A DNA stretch of 32,823 bases from JBBQNJ01 sp038329845 (GTDB lineage Bacteria; Planctomycetota; Phycisphaerae; Tepidisphaerales; Tepidisphaeraceae), in the NCBI GenBank assembly GCA_038329845.1, contig JBBQNJ010000058.1, forward strand, positions 1 to 32,823. The letters run 5' to 3'. The translations under genes and the position numbers were made by a program. This document shows, one piece after another, positions 1-7,572 of the stretch. Numbering within the stretch: the stretch's first letter is position 1; every line of letters begins with the position of its first letter. The notes under the pieces are model-generated. The model saw only the letters and a list, made by a program, of their open reading frames with translations. It had not been told where the DNA came from and did not search any database.

Positions 1-468
1 GTCTTTGGCCAGTTCAACTTTCGCTCCAAGGGGCAATCTGAGGGACTCATCCGCGAGCATCTCATAGTGGTCCTGTCCCAACGCTCGACCCGCGACCAAT
101 GGCAGCCACTGGCCCCGGTCTTCCGGCCAGGAAAGGCCCTGCACGGTGATCCGAAGCGGTTGGCGGTTGCGCTCGCGCTGAATGGTGGTGGAGACAAAGG
201 CCCGGCTGCTCAGGACGCCCGGGACAGCGCGGACGCGGTCTTCCAGATTGCCCGGGATGCGAGAGACCTCGGCGAATGGCCCGCGCGTGTCTTTCTGAAC
301 GACCCACAGATCGGCGTCGATGCGGTCCACCAGCAGCGTGGCTTCCTGCACCAAGCCCCGGTAGATGCCTCCCATACCCATGACCAGCATGAGAAGCAGG
401 CCCAGCCCGATCGTGGTCAAGACGAACCGGCCGAAGTTGTGGCGAATGTCGCGGCTGGCGAGGTTCAT
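1..468 (-). CDS. FtsX/MacB-type ABC transporter permease, N-terminal part (cut by window edge)
   Basis: About 156 residues are visible; the gene continues beyond base 1. It starts at ATG 468-466, overlapping the stop of the upstream HlyD-type gene by four bases (ATGA), which implies translational coupling. The N-terminus (MNLASRDIRHNFGRFVLTTI) is followed by one hydrophobic segment at about residues 15-38. Then comes a periplasmic stretch with 'VDRIDADLWVVQKD' and 'RIPGNLEDRVRAVPGV', typical of the MacB-like periplasmic core domain of FtsX-family permeases. These permeases work with a membrane-fusion protein and a separate ATPase to export or extract substrates in the envelope. The adaptor is the adjacent gene; the ATPase and the last three membrane segments would lie outside the window. 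The family call is firm, the substrate unknown. Confidence 0.85.
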   Translation of the reverse strand, partial: MNLASRDIRHNFGRFVLTTIGLGLLLMLVMGMGGIYRGLVQEATLLVDRIDADLWVVQKDTRGPFAEVSRIPGNLEDRVRAVPGVLSSRAFVSTTIQRERNRQPLRITVQGLSWPEDRGQWLPLVAGRALGQDHYEMLADESLRLPLGAKVELAKD

Positions 469-1667
469 GGCACGCTCACCGGCGCGACCGCCCGGCCCTC
501 AGGCAGGGGACCGTCCTTGGGGTCATGCAGCCAGATGACCAATTCGCCGGCGGTCAGCCCTTTGATGAGTTCGACACTCTCCGTTCCGCGCAGGCCCAAT
601 GCGACATCGCGCCACCTGGCATGCCCCAAGTCGCTGACGAATAGTCCGGGCTTGCCTTTCCGCCAAACGATGGCCGCCTGGGGCGCAAGCAGCGCCTGAT
701 CCTTCCTTGCCGTCTGAATATACACTTCCGCCCGCTGGCCGACGGCCCAGGTCTTGGGCAGGTCTTTTACCGTCACATCGACCAGGAACTCGCGCGTTTC
801 CCGATCCGTCAAGGGGGCCAGGCGCGTTACGGTGCCGCTATAGGGTTTATCCGGCTCGGAGCGGAAGACGACGCGGACCGGCTGCCCGGCCGACACAAAC
901 GCCATCGCGGTTTCATCCACCCAGGCCGACACCCACATCTGTTCGGTGGATATGATCTGAAGTATTTCGCTGCCGGGCACCACCACGTCGCCCTGTTCAC
1001 GGCTGCGGCGGACCACCAGCCCTTCGAAGGGGCTGGTGATTTGGGTGTCCGCCAGGCGCTCTTGGAAGTAACGCAGGCTCTCTTCAGCCTTGATGACCGC
1101 CTTTTCAGCCTCAACTTTGGCCAGTTGGGCGCGTTTGACGTCTGCTTCGGCAACGGCACTCCGTTCCGTGGCCACGTCGAGTTCATAGACGCTTGCAGAG
1201 TTGGACTTTTGGAGTTGTGTGACGCGGGTCAGCTCCGTGCGTGTCAGCAGCGCCGTCGCTTCGGTTCGGACAATATCTGTGCCCGAGCGGTTCACACTTG
1301 CCGTGGCCAACGCCAATTCAGCCTTCGCTATCGCGACTTGCTGGCGCAGGTCGCCGTCGTAAAGCGTGGCAAGAAGCTGTCCTTTCGTGATGCGGTCGCC
1401 TTGATCGACCAGCACCCGCGTCACCAAGCCGGAAATCTTCGGGCTGATGGTCGCCGGCACCCGAGACTCAAGAGTGCCGGTTCCCATGACTTCGGCGACG
1501 ATCGGCCCGTTTGTAGCCACGCGAGAATCCACGGACACCGGCGCAAACCGAAGGCGGTAGACGACGAATGCGACGATCGCCCCCAAAATCGCCAGCTTCC
1601 AGCCCACAGATATCGCCCGCTTGAGCAGCCTCAGGCCCGTGCTTGTTCTTTTTTCTTCATTGCTCAT
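465..1667 (-). CDS. HlyD/RND-type membrane fusion (efflux adaptor) protein
   Basis: A 400-residue periplasmic adaptor anchored by one N-terminal membrane segment (about residues 20-38, 'GWKLAILGAIVAFVVYRL'). A barrel-sandwich half follows ('ISPKISGLVTRVLVDQGDRI', 'KGQLLATLYDGDL'), then a long Ala/Glu/Lys-rich alpha-helical hairpin (about 105-205), the second lipoyl half ('ITSPFEGLVVRRSREQGDVV') and a beta-barrel domain. This is the classic order for HlyD/MacA adaptors. ATG 1667 was chosen because GGAG lies seven bases upstream and the membrane anchor follows at the right distance; the frame stays open further upstream without a good start. The stop overlaps the start of the FtsX permease, so the two probably form one tripartite transporter. 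A 92-base gap separates it from the permease upstream. Confidence 0.9.
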   Translation of the reverse strand: MSNEEKRTSTGLRLLKRAISVGWKLAILGAIVAFVVYRLRFAPVSVDSRVATNGPIVAEVMGTGTLESRVPATISPKISGLVTRVLVDQGDRITKGQLLATLYDGDLRQQVAIAKAELALATASVNRSGTDIVRTEATALLTRTELTRVTQLQKSNSASVYELDVATERSAVAEADVKRAQLAKVEAEKAVIKAEESLRYFQERLADTQITSPFEGLVVRRSREQGDVVVPGSEILQIISTEQMWVSAWVDETAMAFVSAGQPVRVVFRSEPDKPYSGTVTRLAPLTDRETREFLVDVTVKDLPKTWAVGQRAEVYIQTARKDQALLAPQAAIVWRKGKPGLFVSDLGHARWRDVALGLRGTESVELIKGLTAGELVIWLHDPKDGPLPEGRAVAPVSVP

Positions 1668-1759
1668 AGCAACTCCACGGTACTGATATAGCTTCGCCAC
1701 GTAGTGTTCATTCAACAACTCCCGAAAAGTCATAACCGCTGCTGCGGTTCGGATGGAGG

Positions 1760-2869
1760 TTACATTAACAGGTTGAACAGGTAGCCCACCAGCAGGATGC
1801 CCAGCGCCACAATGCCAAAGAACGTGACGATCAGCCTCATCTTGAGCACCTTTCGAAGAATCACGGCCTCCGGTAGTGACAGCCCGATGACAGACATCAT
1901 GAAAGCCAGCACTGTGCCCAGGGCGGCACCCTTGCCCAGCAAGGCTTCGACAATCGGGATGATCCCGGCGGCGTTGGAGTACATGGGAACGCCGATCAGA
2001 ACCGCCAGCGGCACGGACCACCACGCGCCCTTGCCCATGATCGAGGCCATGAAGTTCTCCGGCACATAGCCGTGAATCCCCGCGCCCACCGCGATGCCGA
2101 TCATCACGTACAGCCACACCCGACCCACGATGTCCTTAACGGCCGTCCATCCCTGCCCGATGCGATCCGCCCAGGTGACGGGCTGATCACTCGCGGCGGC
2201 GGGGCCAACCTGCGTCTGGTACACCCACTCCTCGACGTACTTCTCCATCTTCAGCCGCCCAATGACCCACCCGGAGAAGATGGCAACCGTAAGGCCGGTG
2301 CCGAGGTAGATGGCCGTGACCTTCCAGCCGAACATGCTGAAGAGCAACCCCAGGGCGATCTCGTTGATCATCGGGGCGGCAACCAGGAACGAGAAGGTGA
2401 CGCCCAGGGGCACGCCCGCCGTGACGAAGCCGATGAACAGAGGCACCGCCGAACAGGAGCAGAAGGGCGTGACGACGCCAAGGCACGCCGCCAGCACGTT
2501 GGCCACCGACTCGCGTTTGCCCGCCAGGATGGCGCGGGTGCGTTCCGGGGTGAAGAAGGAGCGAATGACGCCGACGACAAACACCACGACCGTAAGCAGC
2601 AGCAGAACCTTGGGCACTTCGAAGATGAAGAACTCGATGGCGGCGCTCAGATGCGCGCCGGGGGAAAGTCGCAAGAGCGAATAGGTGAGCCACTTGGATA
2701 CGGGTGCGAGACTGTAATAGAGCCCGGTCCACGCTGCCGCCAATACGAGGCCCAAGAGCAGGTAGCTCCATGTCGATGGCTTGGCTTGCTGTGGGCCAGG
2801 CACTTCGGTCGTCGGTGGGATCGGCACGGCACAAGTTTCGCCAATTCCTGGGATGGGGGTCGTGGTCAT
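1760..2869 (-). CDS. ArsP/YraQ-type multi-spanning permease (DUF318)
   Basis: A 369-residue inner-membrane protein with about eight hydrophobic segments. The hallmark is 'TPFCSCSAVPLFIGF' with Cys137 and Cys139, then 'SFLVAAPMINEIAL'. A second copy of the pattern occurs near the C-terminus ('LIGVPMYSNAAGIIPI', 'VLAFMMSVIGLSLPEAVIL'). Proteins with this CSC motif belong to the PF03773 permease family, which includes ArsP exporters of trivalent organoarsenicals as well as many members without a known substrate. ATG 2869 has GAGGA spaced six to seven bases upstream. It starts 11 bases after ccdA and is preceded by two thioredoxin-like genes and an ArsR regulator, so a thiol-reactive metal(loid) substrate is plausible but not shown. 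A hydrophilic 30-residue Pro-rich N-terminus is unusual. Confidence 0.88.
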   Translation of the reverse strand: MTTTPIPGIGETCAVPIPPTTEVPGPQQAKPSTWSYLLLGLVLAAAWTGLYYSLAPVSKWLTYSLLRLSPGAHLSAAIEFFIFEVPKVLLLLTVVVFVVGVIRSFFTPERTRAILAGKRESVANVLAACLGVVTPFCSCSAVPLFIGFVTAGVPLGVTFSFLVAAPMINEIALGLLFSMFGWKVTAIYLGTGLTVAIFSGWVIGRLKMEKYVEEWVYQTQVGPAAASDQPVTWADRIGQGWTAVKDIVGRVWLYVMIGIAVGAGIHGYVPENFMASIMGKGAWWSVPLAVLIGVPMYSNAAGIIPIVEALLGKGAALGTVLAFMMSVIGLSLPEAVILRKVLKMRLIVTFFGIVALGILLVGYLFNLLM

Positions 2870-2880
2870 GATTCGTCTCC

Positions 2881-3579
2881 TCAGGGGGCGGTGTAGATCA
2901 GGTACACACCGCCAGCCAGCACCAGCACCCCGCACACGCCGCGCAGGATCGCGCCGCCCCGCGAACGCTCGTTCCAGTTGAGATAGCGCTGCACGACCTC
3001 TGTAAAGGTTCCGGCAGCCACGATCACGACGCAGTGGCCCACACCATAGAGTGCCAGAAGCAGAATGCTGAACACCGGACGGCTGGCGGCGACCTTGAAC
3101 GAGACGGCCAGCATCGGGGCCATATAGGCGAAGGTGCATGGTCCCAGCGCCACCCCGAAGGCCAACCCCAAGACCAGTGCCGCCAGCAAGCCTTTGCGTT
3201 GAAAGCTCACTGGGCCCGGACCCGACCAAGGCATCGGGATCACGCCCAGCAAGTGCAATCCAACCAAGAAGAAGATCACCGCGACCGCATTGTTGGCCCA
3301 GGGGCCAAGGTCGCCCATCAAGCGTCCGGCGGCGGCGGTGACCGCTCCGATGCCGGCAATCGTAGCCAGAATGCCCAAGGCGAACAGCGACGAGAGTGCG
3401 AACGCTCGCCGAGCGGTGACTTGCCCCTGGCCGTTTACGAATCCGACGATCAGCGGGATGCTGGCCAAGTGACAGGGGCTTATCACGATGCTCAATACGC
3501 CCCAAACCACGGCGGCGAAGAGGGCCATGCCCGATCCGGCCTCTACGGCCCGCGTGAGCGTGGTGAAGAGTTGGTCCAT
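2881..3579 (-). CDS. CcdA/DsbD-type transmembrane thiol electron transporter
   Basis: A 232-residue polytopic protein with about six membrane spans and the two conserved Cys of the CcdA/DsbD core: Cys36 in 'VISPCHLASIPLIVGF' and Cys148 in 'ALGPCTFAYMAPML'. CcdA proteins carry reducing equivalents from cytoplasmic thioredoxin across the membrane to extracytoplasmic thiol proteins. The natural partner here is the membrane-anchored thioredoxin encoded immediately upstream: its stop lies three bases before this start, and the SD AGGAG overlaps its end. The length fits the short CcdA form without fused alpha or gamma domains. No cytochrome c maturation genes are nearby, so a role in redox maintenance of this operon's products is more likely than cytochrome assembly. 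Confidence 0.9.
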   Translation of the reverse strand: MDQLFTTLTRAVEAGSGMALFAAVVWGVLSIVISPCHLASIPLIVGFVNGQGQVTARRAFALSSLFALGILATIAGIGAVTAAAGRLMGDLGPWANNAVAVIFFLVGLHLLGVIPMPWSGPGPVSFQRKGLLAALVLGLAFGVALGPCTFAYMAPMLAVSFKVAASRPVFSILLLALYGVGHCVVIVAAGTFTEVVQRYLNWNERSRGGAILRGVCGVLVLAGGVYLIYTAP

Positions 3580-3582
3580 GAA

Positions 3583-4044
3583 TCACTCCTGCCGTGCGGG
3601 TGGCGCGGCCAGCGACACCCCCGATGCCGTCCATTGGGCGAGGATGTCTTCCTTGGACATGAACCCCTCGTGGCGGGCCAGTTCCTTGCCCGAGGCGTTA
3701 TAGAAGATCTGCGTCGGGATCAGGCGGATGCCGTACTTCTGGCCGGCGTCGGGATTCTGCCACACGTCGATGAACTCCACCCGCAGCCGGCCGTCGTATT
3801 CCTTGCCCAACTCTTCCAGGATCGGGGCCATCTTCTTGCAGGGGATGCAGGAATGCGCCCCCAGGTCCACCAGGCGCGGCAAGGCTGCCGCCGCTGCGGA
3901 CAGGGTTGTGGCCCGCGGGTCCGCGACCTTGGCGACGGGCGCAGCGTCGGTTGGCGAGTCTTTCCGTTGCGCCTTGGCAACGATCACCGCAGCGACCACC
4001 GCCAACAGAGCGACCACGACGCCGATCTTCAGATAGGTATTCAC
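3583..4044 (-). CDS. Membrane-anchored thioredoxin-fold protein
   Basis: A 153-residue protein with an N-terminal signal anchor (residues 5-24, 'LKIGVVVALLAVVAAVIVAK') and a linker to about residue 50. The thioredoxin domain has redox-active Cys66-Ile-Pro-Cys69 in 'GAHSCIPCKKMAPIL', followed by 'VEFIDVWQNPDAG' and the cis-Pro loop 'IRLIPTQIFYN'. CIPC is an unusual active-site pair compared with CGPC of thioredoxin. The start is GTG at 4044 with GGAG five bases upstream. Probable role: periplasmic thiol-disulfide exchange, re-reduced by the CcdA protein encoded three bases downstream. It lies nine bases after the CxxC mini-thioredoxin gene, in the same operon. Confidence 0.9.
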   Translation of the reverse strand: MNTYLKIGVVVALLAVVAAVIVAKAQRKDSPTDAAPVAKVADPRATTLSAAAAALPRLVDLGAHSCIPCKKMAPILEELGKEYDGRLRVEFIDVWQNPDAGQKYGIRLIPTQIFYNASGKELARHEGFMSKEDILAQWTASGVSLAAPPARQE

Positions 4045-4053
4045 GTCGGCTCC

Positions 4054-4287
4054 TCACTTGAGCATGGCCTTGATGGTTTCCACGTCCGGCACCTTGCCCG
4101 ACACCTTCACCACGCCATCCACGGCCAGCGCCGGCGTGAACATCACGCCGAACGCCATGATCTGCTGAAGGTCCGTTACCTTCTCCATCTGGTACTCGAT
4201 GCCCAGAGCGTCGGCGGCGGCTTTGGCATGCTCGGCCATCTTCTGGCACTTGGCACAACCCGTGCCCAGGATCTGTAACTTCTTCAC
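4054..4287 (-). CDS. Small CxxC thioredoxin/glutaredoxin-like protein (redox-active disulfide protein 2 type)
   Basis: A 77-residue cytoplasmic thioredoxin-fold protein with the active site Cys11-Ala-Lys-Cys14 ('ILGTGCAKCQKMAEHA') and the cis-Pro region 'GVMFTPALAVDGVVKVSG'. This short MJ0307-like family is often encoded beside ArsP/YraQ-type permeases. The start is taken as GTG 4287 because AGGAG sits six bases in front of it. An in-frame GTG at 4305 would add six residues but would place that SD inside the gene. It lies 21 bases after the DGC gene and 9 bases before the anchored thioredoxin, so the operon encodes one cytoplasmic and one exported thiol protein. Confidence 0.9.
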   Translation of the reverse strand: MKKLQILGTGCAKCQKMAEHAKAAADALGIEYQMEKVTDLQQIMAFGVMFTPALAVDGVVKVSGKVPDVETIKAMLK

Positions 4288-4308
4288 GAGATACTCCTCT
4301 TTCACAAA

Positions 4309-4698
4309 TCAGGCGGCTAAAGTTTCCTTGGCCAACGCCACGACCTTCTGGACCTGTTCATCGGTGATCTTCACGCCCTTGGCCTTCTCGATACCGTGGT
4401 CCGTCACACGGACGATCTTGACGTTGGTCAGCCCGATCTTCTGGAAGATCAGCTTGGCGCAATCCAGCGGGCACCCGTCGATGACCAGGTTCAGGTCCGC
4501 GTCCTTGGCGGCCTGGATCATGTTGGGGATGCCAGCGCCCAGGCCGGCCAGGCAGAACATCGAGCCCACGCCTTCGGCGGCAAGCTGCCGTGCGACGTGG
4601 TCGGCGATTTCGGCGACGTTGGCCGCGCCCGAACAGGCGTAGACCAGAACCTTCTTCTTCGCCGCCATGCTGCAACCACAGGAAGTCTGTTGCGTCAT
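4309..4698 (-). CDS. DGC-domain putative zinc-binding protein
   Basis: A 129-residue protein of the DGC family, named after the conserved Asp-Gly-Cys seen here as 'VIDGCPLDCAK' (Cys76, Cys80). Other conserved cysteines are Cys22 in 'VYACSGAANVAEIADHVA' and Cys49 in 'GSMFCLAGLGAGIP'. An extra N-terminal Cys-rich bit (TSCGCS, Cys7 and Cys9) could add a metal site. The family is thought to bind zinc through these cysteines; no reaction is established. ATG 4698 is preferred over ATG 4704 because the SD AGGAG then has a seven-base spacing. It is the first gene after the arsR terminator and has its own operator-like dyad at 4750-4769, so it may head a separately started transcript. Confidence 0.88.
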   Translation of the reverse strand: MTQQTSCGCSMAAKKKVLVYACSGAANVAEIADHVARQLAAEGVGSMFCLAGLGAGIPNMIQAAKDADLNLVIDGCPLDCAKLIFQKIGLTNVKIVRVTDHGIEKAKGVKITDEQVQKVVALAKETLAA

Positions 4699-4749
4699 GA
4701 CCATGCTCCTTTCAAGAGTGTCTTGGCCCGAGCGGGCCATTGTTTGACA

Positions 4750-4769
4750 GCGTGATGTTTTATTCACGC
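4750..4769. promoter_or_regulatory. Inverted repeat, probable ArsR operator upstream of the DGC gene
   Basis: A perfect dyad GCGTGA-N8-TCACGC lies 52 bases upstream of the DGC start. The inner GTGA-N8-TCAC is identical in half-sites and spacing to the dyad over the arsR start at 5185-5200. It sits between the arsR terminator and the next gene, where a promoter for the seven downstream genes is expected. The AT-rich spacer could be part of that promoter. Binding by the ArsR protein is inferred. Confidence 0.55.
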
Positions 4770-4779
4770 ACTGAATCCT

Positions 4780-4805
4780 AAAAAAGGCCCGCCCATTGGG
4801 GGGCC
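4780..4805 (-). terminator. Intrinsic terminator after arsR
   Basis: Read on the minus strand, a GC-rich hairpin (GGCC + CCC arms with one mismatch, loop AAT) is followed directly by six T residues. It begins 18 bases after the arsR stop. It should end or attenuate the arsR transcript before the DGC gene. Confidence 0.7.
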
Positions 4806-4822
4806 AGCTCATGCCAGTTTCG

Positions 4823-5197
4823 TTATGCGTGCGCCATGACCTTCACGTCCTCGTTGATGTTGTGCTTGAGCGCCTGGGTGGCGCAGTTCAAGAAGTTCAA
4901 GATGCACGGCGTCCGCAGTTCGTAGAAGACCATCAACCCGTCCTTGCGGCACCGCAGCACGCCGGCCTTCAGCATCACCGCCAGGTGCCGGGACACGTTG
5001 GATCGTTTCGAGCCGATGTGTTCGGCGATGTCGCAGACGCACTTCTCGCCGTCCTTGAGGAAATCCACCACCGCCACGCGCAGCGGATGAGCCACGGCCT
5101 TGATGATCTCGGCCTTGCGCTCGTAGACGGCTTTGGTTTTTCGGTCGATCATGGCACGGTTCTCTGTTGGGCTATCGGCCATACGTGAGTATTGCAT
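4823..5197 (-). CDS. ArsR/SmtB-family metal(loid)-sensing repressor
   Basis: A 124-residue winged-helix regulator. It has 'IIKAVAHPLRVAVVDFL' (residues 31-47), then the metal-site motif 'EKCVCDIAEHI' with Cys53 and Cys55. That is the ArsR-type alpha-3 CVC site known to bind As(III)/Sb(III). The recognition helix is 'GSKRSNVSRHLAVMLKAGV' and the wing is 'CRKDGLMVFYEL'. Extra cysteines at 83, 98 and 105 could contribute to a third ligand. ATG 5197 is preferred because GGGAG lies six bases upstream; ATG 5179 and 5152 are alternatives. The start codon lies inside a dyad, consistent with autoregulation. It is first in a block of eight co-directional genes for thiol-redox proteins and transporters, which it most likely controls. 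Confidence 0.92.
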   Translation of the reverse strand: MQYSRMADSPTENRAMIDRKTKAVYERKAEIIKAVAHPLRVAVVDFLKDGEKCVCDIAEHIGSKRSNVSRHLAVMLKAGVLRCRKDGLMVFYELRTPCILNFLNCATQALKHNINEDVKVMAHA

Positions 5198-5206
5198 CAC
5201 ATACTC
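5185..5206. promoter_or_regulatory. Operator-like dyads over the arsR start
   Basis: Two overlapping inverted repeats: GTGA-N8-TCAC at 5185-5200 and GAGTAT-N8-ATACTC at 5187-5206, both perfect. They cover the ribosome-binding site and start codon of arsR, as expected for an autoregulatory ArsR site. The first dyad recurs with the same spacing at 4752-4767. Confidence 0.6.
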
Positions 5207-5544
5207 CCGTCGTTGTCAATCCTCGTCCGTGATTTTGGTGGTGAGCCGTGCGTCGGGGCAGGTCCATCTAGGCATGCGACGCCAACGGCAGATTGCCGGC
5301 GGAGCGATTGCCTTCGGGACAGGGGTGCGACTCTTATCGCCCGCGGGGCCGAAAAGGGCGCCAGGAGGTCGAAGGTCTTTGATTTTGTTGCCGCGGCGGT
5401 GCGATTGTTTCGTGCCTCGGCCAGTGCCCGCCTCCGTCCGTGGAGAAGCTATCATTTGGCTTGACCGGGGTATTTACCGCGGTTTTTCCGTTGGCTCAAC
5501 TTCCTTCTGCGAAGGGCCGATAGGTCGAAAAAGGAGCGCACGCG
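5207..5544. other. Divergent intergenic region, arsR to gmd
   Basis: 338 bases between the divergent arsR and gmd genes must hold both promoters. Short open frames exist here but show no recognisable motif, no ribosome-binding site of note and no codon pattern like the neighbours. I see no RNA gene or repeat. Confidence 0.5.
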
Positions 5545-6585
5545 ATGGCGGCGGACCAAAAGCGAACAAAGGCCCTTGTCACCGGGATTACCGGACAGGA
5601 TGGGTCGTATCTGGCCGAGTTGCTGCTGGGCAAAGGGTACGAAGTCCACGGAATGGTCCGGCGATCCAGCAGCTTTAACACCGACCGCATCGAGCATCTG
5701 TACCGCGATCCGCATGATCCGGCGGCGACGCTCTTTCTCCATTTCGGCGACTTAGTCGACGGGACGGGGCTGCGCGAGATTCTCACCCGGGTCAGGCCGG
5801 ATGAGGTTTACAATCTCGCCGCCCAGTCGCATGTGCGAGTCAGCTTCGATCAGCCGGTATACACGGTGCAGACCGACGCTTTGGGCACGATCAATCTGCT
5901 CGAGGCGATCCGCGACACCGGGCTGCCCACGCGGTTTTACCAAGCGTCGAGCAGCGAAATGTTCGGCAAGGTCGTGGAAACGCCGCAGACCGAGACCACC
6001 CCGTTTCATCCCCGCTCGCCCTACGCTTGCGCCAAGGTCTACAGCTACTGGCAGACGGTCAACTACCGCGAAAGCTACGGCATGTTCGCGTGCAACGGGA
6101 TCCTCTTCAATCACGAAAGTCCCCGCCGGGGCGAGACGTTCGTGACCCGCAAGATCACTCGCGCCGCCACTCGGATCAAGGAAGGGCTTCAGGACAAGCT
6201 GTTTCTGGGCAACCTCGACGCCAAGCGCGACTGGGGCTTTGCCGGGGATTATGTCGAGGCGATGTGGCGAATGCTTCAGCAGGATTCGCCGGACGACTAC
6301 GTGGTGGCGACCGGCGAAACCCATTCGGTGCGCGAGTTCCTCGATGAGGTCTTCGGGATTCTCGACCTGGACTGGAAGCAATACGTCTCGGTCGATCCCC
6401 GCTACTTCCGTCCGGCCGAAGTGGACCTGCTGCTGGGTGATCCGGCCAAGGCCAAGCGCCAGTTGGGCTGGACGCCGCAGGTCACGTTCAAGCACCTGGC
6501 GAAAATGATGACCGAGGCCGATTGGAAAACCGCTAGGCGCGAGCGCATGCTCGCCGACGCCGAGCGCGATTCGGACAGCCGATAA
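5545..6585 (+). CDS. gmd: GDP-mannose 4,6-dehydratase
   Basis: A 346-residue short-chain dehydrogenase/reductase (usual length 340-375) that converts GDP-mannose to GDP-4-keto-6-deoxymannose with bound NADP, in the cytoplasm. The nucleotide-binding loop is 'LVTGITGQDGSYLAELLL' (residues 11-28), followed by 'VRRSSSFNTDRI'. The catalytic region is 'YQASSSEMFG' with Glu138, and Tyr160-x-x-x-Lys164 in 'SPYACAKVYSYW'. 'NHESPRRGETFVTRKIT' is the characteristic GMD signature. ATG 5545 has AGGAG upstream. It is followed after 16 bases by fcl, which takes its product to GDP-L-fucose, so the pair forms an operon for activated fucose used in surface glycans. Confidence 0.96.
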   Translation: MAADQKRTKALVTGITGQDGSYLAELLLGKGYEVHGMVRRSSSFNTDRIEHLYRDPHDPAATLFLHFGDLVDGTGLREILTRVRPDEVYNLAAQSHVRVSFDQPVYTVQTDALGTINLLEAIRDTGLPTRFYQASSSEMFGKVVETPQTETTPFHPRSPYACAKVYSYWQTVNYRESYGMFACNGILFNHESPRRGETFVTRKITRAATRIKEGLQDKLFLGNLDAKRDWGFAGDYVEAMWRMLQQDSPDDYVVATGETHSVREFLDEVFGILDLDWKQYVSVDPRYFRPAEVDLLLGDPAKAKRQLGWTPQVTFKHLAKMMTEADWKTARRERMLADAERDSDSR

Positions 6586-6601
6586 AGCGGAGGCGCACGC
6601 G

Positions 6602-7555
6602 ATGTCGGTCGATCCGCAAGACAAAGTGCTGGTCACGGGGGGTGCGGGATTTCTCGGCTCGTTCGTGGTGGAAAAGCTGCGGGCGCGGGGGTACGACCGG
6701 ATCGTCGTCCCGCGCCGGCAACAATACGATCTGACGCACGAAAGTGCCGTCGAGGCACTTTACGCCGAGCATCGACCTGACGTATTGATCCATCTCGCCG
6801 CCGAGGTCGGGGGGATCGGTGCCAACCGCGAAAACCCGGGTCGGTTTTTCTTCGCCAACATGGCCATGGGGCTGCACCTGATCGAGGGTGCCCGGCGGCA
6901 CGGGGTTAAGAAATTCGTCCAGGCCGGAACGATTTGCGCCTATCCGAAGTTCACGCCCGTCCCTTTCCGCGAAGAGAATCTCTGGAACGGCTATCCCGAA
7001 GAGACCAACGCCCCGTATGGCATCGCCAAGAAGGCGCTGCTGGTCATGTGCCAAAGTTACCGCGCCCAGTACAGGCTCAACGCCGTCTACCTGCTGCCGG
7101 TGAATCTGTACGGCCCGCGCGACAACTTCGATCCGCGCTCCAGCCACGTGATCCCGGCATTGATCCGTAAATGCGTCGAGGCGCGGGATCGCGGCGATGA
7201 GAAAATCATCTGCTGGGGGACCGGCTCGGCGAGCCGCGAGTTTTTGTACGTCGAGGATTGCGCCGAAGGGTTGGTGCGGGCGATGGAGCGCTACGATTCG
7301 CCCGAGCCGATGAACCTGGGGACCGGTGACGAAATCACCATCCGCGACCTGGTGACAGTGATCGCGCGGCTGAGCGGATTCACCGGAAAAATCGAGTGGG
7401 ACCCGAGCAAACCGGATGGCCAGCCCCGCCGCTGCCTGGACACCACCCGCGCCCGCGAGGCCCTTGATTTCACGGCCGCCACGAGCTTTGAAGAGGGACT
7501 AAGAAGCACGATCGGGTGGTATGAGCAGGCAGGCATACCGGCACGACGGAGTTGA
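6602..7555 (+). CDS. fcl: GDP-L-fucose synthase (GDP-4-keto-6-deoxymannose 3,5-epimerase/4-reductase)
   Basis: A 317-residue SDR enzyme (usual length about 310-320) that epimerises and reduces the Gmd product to GDP-L-fucose using NADPH. The nucleotide loop is 'VTGGAGFLGSFVVEKL' (11-26), and 'HLAAEVGGIGANRENP' is the family signature. The active site is Thr110-x-Cys112 ('AGTICAYPK') with Tyr139-x-x-x-Lys143 ('APYGIAKKAL'). E. coli has Ser rather than Thr before the catalytic Cys, a conservative change. The start has GCGGAG nine bases upstream. It ends just before a repeat-rich non-coding stretch and converges on nuoD. Confidence 0.96.
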   Translation: MSVDPQDKVLVTGGAGFLGSFVVEKLRARGYDRIVVPRRQQYDLTHESAVEALYAEHRPDVLIHLAAEVGGIGANRENPGRFFFANMAMGLHLIEGARRHGVKKFVQAGTICAYPKFTPVPFREENLWNGYPEETNAPYGIAKKALLVMCQSYRAQYRLNAVYLLPVNLYGPRDNFDPRSSHVIPALIRKCVEARDRGDEKIICWGTGSASREFLYVEDCAEGLVRAMERYDSPEPMNLGTGDEITIRDLVTVIARLSGFTGKIEWDPSKPDGQPRRCLDTTRAREALDFTAATSFEEGLRSTIGWYEQAGIPARRS

Positions 7556-7572
7556 GGGACGAAGGGGCAGGA

